From contig JACATO010000631.1 in assembly GCA_018389105.1 (NCBI GenBank), positions 124,001-188,000 of the forward strand: a stretch of DNA of 64,000 nt, in the 5' to 3' direction. Of the stretch, positions 49,101-58,760 are shown one piece after another (position 1 is the first letter of the stretch; each line of letters begins with the position of its first letter). A program made the translations under genes and the position numbers. This DNA comes from Nautilus pompilius (Eukaryota; Mollusca; Cephalopoda; Nautilida; Nautilidae). The notes under the pieces were generated by a model. The model saw nothing but the letters and a program-made list of their open reading frames with translations. It was not told the DNA's origin and did not search any database.

Positions 49101-52100
49101 GCCCTCGGGTGGATCAGCAGTTTACTCGGGCGAACGGTGCGTGCGGGCAGCGGGCGGCAGACTCGACGGGAGGAGCGGCTGGTGCTCCCTTGGCGGTAGA
49201 TGAGGGAGGTAAGACCGTGACGAGGTCCGACACAAGGTTGGGAGCTCGGCGGCTCGCAGATCGGGTGGGGACAGCTGAGTAATTGATTCCTGGTTACGAG
49301 CAGCAACTGGTGCTCGTCATGAATCCTCGCCTTACGTCCCCTTGATGTAAGAGGGGATGGCTGCAGCGAGTGAGAGGAGAAGAGTAAAGATCCGGGGAAG
49401 TGGGACGTGGTAAAGTATCGGGAAACATTTTTTTTTTTACTGCATAATCCATCGCTTTTGCTCAGATAAAACCGGATTATTGAGGGCGATAATGGCCTAG
49501 GGGACAACAAAAATCGTCCGGATTAACGGAGTATCCGGATAAACGAGGTCGGATTAAACGAACAATTCTAATATCGATTATTACGGCTTCCGCTCGGACC
49601 AAAAAATCGTCCGGATTAACGGAGTATCCGGATAAACGAGGTCGGATTAAACGAACAATTCTAATATCGATTATTAGGGCTTCCGCTCGGACCAAAAAAT
49701 CGTCCGGATTAACTGAGTATCCGGATAAACGAGGTCGGATTAAACGAACAATTCTAATATCGATTATTAGGGCTTCCGCTCGGACAAAAAATCGTCCGGA
49801 TTAACGGAGTATCCGGATAAACGAGGTCGGATTAAACGAACAATTCTAATATCGATTATAAGGGCTTCCGCTCGGACCAAAAAATCGTCCGGATTAACGA
49901 GTTGTTACAAAGTTTCAGCGCAAAATGACGATATCTTTTTGTTTCTCTGACCGGAAGTCGGTCCTCTGGCGGATTCGGATCAGAGTCATAGATAAAAGCT
50001 TTATAGCAGAAGGAGTGACTGAGTTTCTCACCTGAATTCTTGTTTTCGAGAAGATGGATTTCCCCGGACAGTAGAAGAAGCAGTTTGAACGAACTTAGAT
50101 TGTCCATGGTTTCTAACAATTCTCGCAGGCTCTTGTAGTAAACTGGCAGAACGCTGTCGATCACGTGCAGCATTCCGTTACTTCCCAGGATGTCCCCTTT
50201 CACAACTTCGGCTCCCTGGACGTACACCTTCGCTTGGTCCTATAAACCAAACCAGGGAACATATATATACCAAAGAAAGGGACACGGGATGTCTTGCGAA
50301 ACGTTTTACCCGGGTGGGGGATCGAGTTGATCGTTGCTAAATGTTTAAAGTAGCACAGAGACTTCGCTTTACTCGATGGGAACCTAAAAGTTTGTTCATA
50401 ACAAACAGACCTGCATAATAAAGAACTTTTGCTTTACACGTAAACCGTAGAACTTTTCCCCGGGACCAGCAACTTTAGTTCATATTCTGCAAGCTTCGTA
50501 TCATGTGGATTCATAATCAATTGACCGGACTGGAAAAGATTCGAAGGAACGCACCCACTTTTGGCGATTCCTGTGCTGCTGCTGCTGCCACAGTATCCAA
50601 CTATGTCCGGATACTGATTAATCGGCTTAACTCTTCTCTAGCACTGTTCACTGCCCGTAATACCAGTCGTCCGCTTTGATATTAATCACATCGATGCAAC
50701 TTTCAGCGAACCATTTAAAATGGTAAACAGTGCAGATCCAAGCCGTGACGGATCTATTATTTAGCGCCAAAGAAGAAAGGGAAAAAAAATTGCTACTGAT
50801 GCCTTCGTGACTTTGCTGAGCAAGCATCTGGCCTGCGATGGAATCATCGTCACGCGTTCTCGTGTACGATTATTCTCAATAGAAGCGTCCAGTTGTTAGT
50901 TTAGGGAAGACAATGAAGATTGTGAAGTGAAAATGTTGGATGCAGTTTGACTGACAGATCATAAGTTAGAAATCAGTTTACGGAAGGGCCAGTTGGATAG
51001 AGAGGATTCTCCGGCTTGTGACTGCAGAGCTAAAAACTTCGAGTCTCGCTCTCGATCTCTACCTGTTTGAGCGGCTTGAACCTCCGCAGCCTCAACACAC
51101 CGCCCCAGCTGTCGACCTCTGTGTAGTAGCTGATGTTGGAGGTGTACAGATGCCCCGTCACGATGTGCTGCGTCACGATCTTCACCTCCTCCTCTGTATC
51201 ATTTAGCGACCTTTTCTTGGCCTCGGAAGCCTCATCAAAGGCTCTGTCGGTCGGAGCGAACACGGTGTGGAACACCCCTGCCAGGTGAAAGAAAAGACAG
51301 CAGAGGTCACCAGTAGTTCCGGTAAGTACGTCTTTAAACATCGAACACAGGGAAAGTCGACCGCTACCTTTGCCTGTTAAAAGTGGGGGGGACGGTCAGT
51401 TCTTGGACGGGTCTCGGTTTAATTCCGTTCTTTGTTGATGGCGGGGTCCGCATTTACCCGCGGCCCCACGAACGGGTTCGCGGACTGCCACGACAGTCAG
51501 TCAGACGGGTACAACAGGTGGCCGGCATCAACGCGACCTGATCCGTCAGCGGCTGGAGACTGTTACGTCATCCAGGGTCCGGGGGGTGGGAGAAAACAAC
51601 TGTTGTTCGTGGTGTCATTGTTTCGAATATTAAAATTAGACTTTGATAACAAATCCCTCTTTTCTCTCTCTCTCTCCCCCCCAATAGTATTATAAATACT
51701 AAACCGATCTAATACCTAAGCAATATAATCGTTTTGATGGCATACTGAGTAGGTTGCAAGACCATTTATTGGCGCCGGAAGTCACGATCGAACGTCCCTG
51801 CTAGACCCCCCCCACGCGAGATGGTGAGGGGGGAGGGAGCAGGTCGGGAAAATAAAAACATGTCAGGGAGGGGGGCCGGACTCGAGGTGAAAGGAAAGCA
51901 CTGCCGTCGTCTGGCCATGACCGACCGACCATCTTAGAAGAAAGGGAAGTGTTAGCAGCTATCCTGCTGTTTCTTGGTTCCGCGTGGCTTTCTAGCGGTA
52001 CCCTTGACCAAAAAAAGGGGTTCTGTTTTTTTTTGTGCCCGGCCCCCTTTGTTAATTCGGCTCCCGTCCTGAAGCTTACACCGGGGAATACCGGAATCGC

Positions 52101-52988
52101 ACCGATTTATAGGGCTCTTGGCCGAGAACCAGAGCTGCTGTCGTCGCTGTTAGTTAGTTAGTTAGTTCGCCTCGGGCGCCTGAGGATGGTCCTCAGAGGC
52201 GCTAGAGCTGCTTGTGGGAGGCGCACCAGCTCGTCGAAAGAGGCGCCCAGCCGGCGGTGAGTAGTGCTGGACACCGAAGCCACAGATGTTCCTCCTCCTC
52301 CTCCTCTCCGCACAGACGGCATCGGTCTGTTTCGCTTTTTCCGGTTAGGAACAACCATCTGCGTGACGCCGGGTGATGGCCGGATCTGAAGCGGACGAGG
52401 TTGGAGCGATCCGCCTTTGTTAGGCGGGACTCGGTTTTCGTCATCCGGCTTCTTGGTGTAGAGTTACAGAAGACGAGGATGGTGGATTTGTGGAGGAGGG
52501 AGAGAGGGAGGGGGGTATTCGCTACGGATGATAATAGCATGTCTGATGGAGATAACGAAGGCCATGATGACTTCTCGTCGTTTGTACCTACTGAGCTAAA
52601 CTTATGCTATTTATTTGTCAGTACTCTCTCTTTTCCCCTGGGGTGGTGGGTGTTGGAGGAGGTTTGACAAATTCTAGGCAGAGACCATTTAAAAAAGAAA
52701 ACAAACTGTGAATATTTCGCGTCTTGCCTCGTGTTATAACACACCTGGATCACACTGGCCGTCTGTTATACCGACATGGCTCATTAACCTGATGCCATCC
52801 GTAAAAAAAAACAAAAAAAAAACAAGAAAAACACCACCCACCTCAGCAGCTCCATCTTTTGCATTCATAGGGCCACTTGCACCGGTGCTATCATCTTAGA
52901 AAAGCGTAACCGCTTAATAGACTGACCATCTCTTTTTGCAAGGTGGGTGAGACTCGCTGAAGCAGCGGCGGAGTACATACATATATAT

Positions 52989-53036
<48 letters not shown>

Positions 53037-53281
53037 GGAGCGAACGAACGACCCTAACCCCAGGGCTTGTTCACCAGAGGCCCTCGGGGAAGAGAAGCGA
53101 GCAGAGGAGGCAGACTTAAGCGAACCTTACCGCCGTATTCGATCGCTGGCTCCAGCCCAACATCTTGAATGTACGCAGCAAATTTAGACGCATTATTGGC
53201 GACGCATAGGGCGTAAAGATTCGGAAGGGAACCCGCGAGCGACACCAGCCGGGAGCAGATGATGAGAGCGGGTAGGATCAT
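46185..53281 (-). CDS. Secreted protein with two fasciclin (FAS1) domains (complete, 302 aa)
   Basis: Exons in transcript order: 53281-53131, 51277-51063, 50239-50032, 47635-47540, 47098-46985, 46309-46185 (TAA). All phases agree. The N-terminus (MILPALIICSRLVSLAGSLP) is hydrophobic and fits a signal peptide. FAS1 domain 1 covers about 21-154: H1-type motif TVFAPTDRAF (55-64), HIVTG (88-92) and H2-type NGMLHVIDSVL (143-153). Domain 2 covers about 158-291: LFAPSNAAF, YHIVSG (228-233) and NGIVHVIDEVL (280-290). Several N-glycosylation sequons are visible (NAS, NDT, NIS, NLS, NAT). There is no transmembrane helix or obvious GPI signal at the short C-terminus, so a secreted matrix or adhesion-type protein is inferred, like a small periostin/TGFBI relative with only two domains. 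The exon 5 donor GTTGGT is weak but phase and homology support it. The gene body holds a Tigger element, its repeat array and a LINE tail. Confidence 0.88.
47884..49910 (-). mobile_element. Decayed Tigger/pogo-type DNA transposon in FAS1 intron 3
   Basis: The left end reads TA then CAGCGAACTCTCGTTAAACC, resembling pogo/Tigger terminal repeats inserted at TA. The right end has the inverse type of sequence (GTCCGGATTAACGAGTTG) near 49888-49905. Between them the minus strand encodes broken transposase pieces: FRERHGLSLQK, DETGLF, ALAFRGETCHGGKRSKE, EWLHVLDAKMAARTRKMVAF and a C-terminal KPTRKEVALLLG. These match the DDE region and tail of Tigger transposases. Frameshifts separate the blocks, and the part after the second acidic residue is scrambled across frames. 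Non-functional and intronic. CpG-rich, unlike elements left of 46 kb. Confidence 0.8.
49513..49905. repeat. Tandem array (about 93 bp unit, 4.2 copies) of transposon end sequence
   Basis: The motif ATCGTCCGGATTAAC recurs at 49513, 49606, 49699, 49791 and 49884, giving spacings of 93, 93, 92 and 93. Copies are nearly identical, with single-base differences such as a C/G swap near 49583 and a T for G near 49714. Each unit contains pogo-like end sequence (TATCCGGATAAACGAGG). The array sits at the 5' end of the Tigger element and 120 bp from FAS1 exon 3. Confidence 0.9.
52160..52445 (-). mobile_element. LINE 3' fragment (zinc-knuckle end of ORF2) in FAS1 intron 1
   Basis: The minus strand encodes LVRFRSGHHPASRRWLFL, followed by CRLCGEEEEEEHLWLRCP. 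This is the CxxC...H...C tail typical of the C-terminus of Jockey/CR1-like LINE polyproteins (LRSGHSP... CPDCG...EHLLLECP). The 3' side ends in a short TTAG repeat at about 52148-52166, as at LINE tails. Only the end of the element is present. Confidence 0.6.
52977..53033. repeat. AT microsatellite in FAS1 intron 1
   Basis: (AT)n with one G interruption, 57 bases, about 100 bp from FAS1 exon 1. Confidence 0.95.
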
Positions 53282-53436
53282 GGTCGTCGTGGGCGGAAAG
53301 AAGTTATCTGCAGCTAATATACTACTGGGCTTATCTCCACTGTATTCAGAAGATCTCAGCTGCGTTTTTTCCCAAGGTGTGTTCGGATTATTGTCGGATA
53401 TTTTAAAGCACAGTCAAAAATTACAACAACAACAAC

Positions 53437-53467
<31 letters not shown>

Positions 53468-54334
53468 CAACTATCCCCCCCCGATTGATTAGTTTTGAAA
53501 CCACCTGGTTTCTGAAAATCGTACTGCAATATTCCAATCAAATATATATCAGACTTAAGGCAGGTTATCTTTACAAAATCGGAAGACTGGTGAGAGTGAT
53601 TAAGCAGATTTCAAGTCTGCGCCATCCGTTTGGCTGTTATCAGTACATATTAGTAAATAACAGGTGGGCGGGCACACCTTCTATATAAAAAAAAAATAGG
53701 GGGGGAGAAATGGGGCGGGTCAGCTTCTATAGATGTCAGAAAAGGGTCAACAGCTCTGTGATGACCCCTCTCCCTCCCACCCCCGTTTTTTTTTCTTTTA
53801 CTTCCCTGAAGACTTCTCGCGCTACAGGGGCTGCGCGGGTCCCTAACCGTCACAAGGGTCCCCCTCGGCACCCGCAGTAAATGCGTAGGGAAAAGAAGAT
53901 GAGGATAAACCAAAATGATAATTTTAATTTAAAACAAAAAAAGAATTTGAAAACCAACATAAAAAAACATCACCACCGACAATAATGGTCTGGTAACAGA
54001 CTAAATTAAGCGTTTAAAGTTTTATAAATCAGGCTCACTTTTGAAACATCGGATTTTCCTCCATTAGTTCCGCAGAGAAATTTGGTATTCCAAATAGGGA
54101 CTTATTTTTTCACGGCGGACTCATAACGCCGTTCTTCGGTCGTCCGGTTTTGTTCCCCCGCCCTAATAAAACTTGTTCAAAGTAAAGAAAATAAAGAAAA
54201 AAGCAAACAACATAACAATGAAACACGTCACTGCGTCAACTCGCGCACACGGATATCTTTACTAGCTTACCTGGGGCTTACCTGGGGCTTGAAAATTGGT
54301 CAGGTGAAACTAAACCTAGGCAAATAGAGTAGAC
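53282..54334. other. FAS1 promoter side and CpG-bearing upstream region
   Basis: Upstream of the FAS1 start codon on the minus strand. It has the AAC/AAT microsatellite, G/C runs near 53.70 and 53.78 kb and many CpGs. A TATA-like TATATTAG occurs on the minus strand near 53.32 kb, about 40 bp above the ATG. The transcription start cannot be fixed by eye. Confidence 0.4.
53423..53466 (+). repeat. AAC/AAT microsatellite upstream of the FAS1 start
   Basis: (ACA)n passing into (ATA)n, about 140-185 bp upstream of the FAS1 ATG, so within or next to its promoter. Confidence 0.9.
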
Positions 54335-54408
54335 ATGGACAGTGCCTGGGTCATAGAGAATGACGAACAGGACAGGATGCAAGCTTTGAGAAGTCTGACG
54401 AGTCGAAG
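54335..54408 (+). other. Possible isolated first coding exon
   Basis: ATG at 54335 in a good context (GTAGACATGG) opens MDSAWVIENDEQDRMQALRS and ends at a strong donor (AAG/GTAGGT at 54409). It is 24 codons plus two bases, charged and helical in character, and lies in CpG-bearing DNA about 1 kb from the divergent FAS1 start. I do not recognise the protein and found no convincing second exon before the window ends. It could be chance. Confidence 0.22.
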
Positions 54409-54635
54409 GTAGGTACACCTGGGCTTAAATACACCGTGCTTGTTCTTTCTTTAAATAAACATCCAATCTGAAAATGATGATATTGTTTGACAGACAGTTG
54501 GAAATATCATGCATCTCTTCTCCGCTGAATGAACACGTAATTTTAAGAGCTTTTAAAATATGAATTACTTTCAATATTCTGGTCAAATGGTATTCGTTTA
54601 TTTAATATTTAATTTTCTCTCCTCGCTGCCACTTG

Positions 54636-54699
<64 letters not shown>

Positions 54700-54912
54700 A
54701 TTATTATTATAATATTATTATTATTATTATTATTATATTATTATATTATTATTATTAATATTATTATTATATTATTATTATTATTATTAATATTATTATT
54801 ATTTTATTATTATTATTATTAATATTATTATTATATTATTATTATTATTATTATATTAATTTATTATTATTATATTATTATTATATTATTATTATTATTA
54901 ATATTATTATTA

Positions 54913-54961
<49 letters not shown>
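54636..54961 (+). repeat. Long imperfect ATT microsatellite
   Basis: About 325 bases of (ATT)n with phase slips (AAT, TTTA and ATATT interruptions) that become common in the middle, while both ends are pure. This suggests an old array with younger expansion at its edges, or assembly uncertainty. No gene. Confidence 0.95.
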
Positions 54962-54962
<1 letters not shown>

Positions 54963-57100
54963 TCAAAACTTAGGGAAAAAATCATTATCACTTTTCAATA
55001 GATGACGGTAAAACAAACAATAGTAGTATGTCAGGTATCTTTGACGCCTATTTTCTGGACTCTGACGCACTGCTAATATTCCCCTTTATTCAGAGTATTC
55101 CCATTTTAAAAAAAGGCAGTTGATTACAATATAAAAATCCAATTGTTTAAGAAGATTTGTGACAGTCTCTAGTGGCCTACTATTAACCGGATTTTCTTCT
55201 CTTTTTTAATGAAAAATTAAACGTGGCAACGATGGTATAATTTGCCGTGATAACTGCTTCCATTGAATTACAAAACCGTTAGAAATTACAATAAACCCGA
55301 TCTTTTTAAGCGAAAAATCTGGATCGTTTTGTGTCCTAAAGTTTTAAAAATGTTCAAATAAAAAATATTAAAGCTGAAGAAACTAAAAAAACTGTATTCT
55401 TCGGCGTATAACTCGATACCCTTTTCTCCCATGAATTCTGGGCTCAGAATTATACTCCAAGTGGACAATTATTCGTTTTGAAACAGACCAGGGAAATTAC
55501 TGCCCAGAACGTTTCCCAGTTGCGTGATCAGTTCACCGTCAATGCGCTCACTGAAGCCTGCAAAATTGTCCAGTCGATAACAAGCGCATACTCACTAATT
55601 ACGTTTTATCTGTATCATCTCAAAAATTCCTCCTGTAAAGTCAAACAAGTCACACCTGGCAGCTTCTAAGCTGGAAGTTGTTAAGTTCACTAAAGAAAAT
55701 AATGGCAATATGGCCGCGCACAGGAACTGCGTGTCAGCAGGCAGTGCGTTAGCGACTGGCGTAAAGCAAAGAGATACATTATGGACAAAGAAACCTCAGA
55801 AGGCGAGTCGAGGCTGCAATTCCAGGTGGACTAACTTTGAGGGTAAGTTGGAGAAATATGTGCTAACCCAACGTACTGCATGTTGAGGGACTTAGTACTG
55901 TACAGCTGACACTAAAAGCCAAACGAATGGTAACTTATGCTCGCCACTGTACTTACACTTGTCCCTCTCTCCTTTGCTGATGTACAGTATTCACCATGGT
56001 GGCTCATAGGGAAGTACCATATTATCCAATCAGAGAACAGCTGGACATGAGGACATCTGTGTTGACCTGGTTGTGGACTCCTGTCAATAATGAAATTGTG
56101 AGCTGAATTTCTGAATTTGAGTGTACTGTAATATGTCAAAATCAAACAAAGGTGTTGGCGATAGATAGAACCCACAGATTCGGCTTTTTAAAGTAGGCTG
56201 TTCAACACAGAGAGAAGAGCAAATTGACACGGGATCACCTAATGATCAGTGATGCCATGCCAGTGACTAAATATAGACACCGAACTTTCAATATCCAAAC
56301 CAGTAACTGGCCTCGACTTATGAGCCGAGAAATGGGTGTATGACAGTGAAGACGATAAACCTTTTCAAACTGCTAATGGTTTCCAGGGTGAACATAACTG
56401 TCACATTATTTCTCCACTACTCGCCGTTTATTATTATTATTAAACTCATCTACATATAATACAAATCTTATCAAAGAAATATGCAAATTGCAAATAATTT
56501 TAGCGGCATAATGGAAAATAAACAGGACCGAGTCAGAAAACAAGAAGGGATTCTAGCATAGAGAATGCAAACAGAAATTAATTAGATGCATTGAGTAGGG
56601 GGATGTAGTCCGCTGGTGGCCCCACGTGACTCACAGCGGGTTGCATACAGTTTATAACCCTATCAAAGAGAGGACTGGGCTATAAATTCCGTTGCTTATC
56701 ATAGAAGGTTACAGTTCTTGGAGTGGGTTGGAAGCAGGAACCCTATCTTCCTAGAGCATCCAAAGCATTTTCAACGAAAGTTAGCTCGGGAGAACGTTCT
56801 GGCCGTATCATGTGGGTGATGGTTTGGCCTCGAAGCTATTGGTCGATTATAGGTGGCCTACCTGGACGAGCATCGTCGTCCACAAAAAATAAAATTACCC
56901 TCCAACCGCCAATTGCACCTGCGTATTGCTTTGACATAGGGATCCAGAATCACCTCCTTATATTTTATTGCAGTCAGGGTACTTCCCTCATATATATGCA
57001 GGTCTGTACGGTCCCCCAAATGAAATACCTGTCCAGGCGATCACAACTACCACCGAAGTGATCTCTTTCCATGAGGTCTGTATATCTATGCATTAAATAT
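54962..57100. other. No gene recognised, apart from pogo-like copy 2
   Basis: Intergenic or intronic DNA of mixed composition. Besides the element at 55.74-56.33 kb there are short open frames without homology or splice context. Confidence 0.5.
55740..56330 (+). mobile_element. Decayed pogo-like element, copy 2
   Basis: Matches copy 1 in reverse orientation over at least two blocks. Block one is 55770-55950, including ACTTAGTACTGTACAGCTGA and GCTAACCCAA. Block two is 56228-56325, including GATCACCT.ATGATCA.TGAT and CCTCGACTTAT. It encodes WTNFEGKLEKYVLTQR, a CENP-B-type DNA-binding piece. Stops interrupt it and the rest of a transposase is missing. Confidence 0.55.
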
Positions 57101-57301
57101 TGGCTCTATAGCCGAGAAACCACGTTTCTCTTCACATTAATCCATTTTGCCAGCTGAGACACTGTCCCGCCATTATCCTACCAATACGACTACCTTAGTG
57201 AATCTTTCGTTTGTAGCATTGCTCTTAACAACAAGTTTCCTTTTCATTCCGCTTGTTGTTAAACAATTTTATTCTACTACGAAAGATCTAACTCTGGTGT
57301 G

Positions 57302-57365
57302 CAGAACTAGATCGGTTCCACGTTCGGTCATCATAGCTATTTATAAGTGAGACTTACCCACCCTT
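57302..57365 (+). repeat. Dispersed repeat, copy A
   Basis: Resembles 58694-58760: the shared frame is CTAGATCG.TTCC.CG.TCGG followed by TCGTAGCT.TTTATA.GTGAG.CTTA-type sequence. About 70-80% alike by eye over about 60 bases, same orientation, 1.4 kb apart. Family unknown; it may be part of a SINE or DNA-transposon end. Confidence 0.5.
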
Positions 57366-58479
57366 GTAAAACATTTATGTGCGCTATGAGATCGCCGTCC
57401 ACCCAGTTCCTTCTCTCGTAGGCAGAAAAGATGCGATTAATCCAGATACTTGTCTCAGAAACAGACGTTTCTCTCTCTATCGGCTGGACTAAAAATGTCT
57501 TCGAACTTCTTGGGTGTTGGGAAAAAACTCTAATATTTCTCGTACAGTAGTTTCCGGTGTTCCGTGTCTTTTGACAAGGTAAAAACGTTAATGTCTACGT
57601 AGACTCTGTACGTTTGTACTTAAACATGCAGAACTGGTTTATTGTGGACGTCAAACCGACTGTTCTGGAAGCCTTTCTACGAGTTTCGCCGAGGTAGAGG
57701 CTTCGACCCCCTGTCACGCAATAGACTCCACAGCGCCGAACGATAAAAAGAGAGAACACCTGTTCCTGGTCGGACATCTTGGGGCTCTGATTTTGACAAT
57801 CATCAGTCGCTTTGGCTCGTTCTGTCGAATTCGGCATCGCATCTTTCGTGGAAGAGCCTGGCACGACCAGACTTTGGTTAAAAGTCGCGGAAAATAGCGT
57901 CTAAAGCCGCTTCGGCTAAAATGATGTAGTGTAGTGGCGAACCGTTTCCTATGGAGTTGGCGGGCTTTCCGATTTTGCCCCAACATTCATTATTTCAGGG
58001 GGGGTTGGAGGGGGCGAGGAACCTGAGTCCTCTCTGTTTCATCCGCAAGGATTATTCGCGTCGAAATAAAGGTATTTTGTTAAACATTACCGACCGGGAG
58101 CTTGCCTTCTCCGGATCTACCTAAATAGGATCTTCCAGTGTATGGACGGACACGTCCTCTGAGCACCGAACCGGACGCAGCGTTCACGTCATTAATTAAC
58201 AAGTTCGATAACCCGACTAAACCAATTTCGATTTTCAAGTTAGCTTCCGTCATAACCCGGCCAACAACGGCGAGTTTCTCAGATAGGCGCCCGACTGAGT
58301 TCAGCGGAAGTGTACGGGCAGCTAGAGACCGCCGCGTCTTTACCAGTCTCCTCGAAACCGGTCCAGCAGCAGTTCCCTGACGGACACTATTTCCCACACT
58401 GGGGTGTGGTTCCACAGATGTCGTTTGGCGCTTTCCGCAACATCCAAAAACTCTCATTGAGGCTCTAATTAACCATCGT

Positions 58480-58625
58480 CTCTCTCTCTCTCTCTCTCTC
58501 CATCTCTCACCATCTCTCTCTCTCTCTCCATCTCTCAACATCTCTCTCTCCATCTCTCACCATCTCTCTCTCTCTCTCCATCTCTCAACATCTCTCTCTC
58601 CATCTCTCACCATCTCTCTCTCTCT
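58480..58625 (+). repeat. CT-rich satellite with an exact 50 bp tandem unit
   Basis: After (TC)n at 58480-58500, the 50 bp block at 58501-58550 is repeated exactly at 58551-58600 and partly at 58601-58625. Each block mixes CATCTCTCAC, CATCTCTCAACA and pure CT runs. Confidence 0.92.
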
Positions 58626-58693
58626 GCGTTTGCGTCCACGAATAAGATTACACCAATACCACACGTGGATCACTGTTTCCTTTTTCTAAGTTG

Positions 58694-58760
58694 CGGTGTA
58701 GCTAGATCGATTCCGCGCTCGGCCGTCGTAGCTGTTTATACGTGAGGCTTATTTGCACCA
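58694..58760 (+). repeat. Dispersed repeat, copy B
   Basis: Partner of the copy at 57302. It follows directly after the CT-rich satellite region (58480-58625) and a short unique stretch. Confidence 0.5.
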
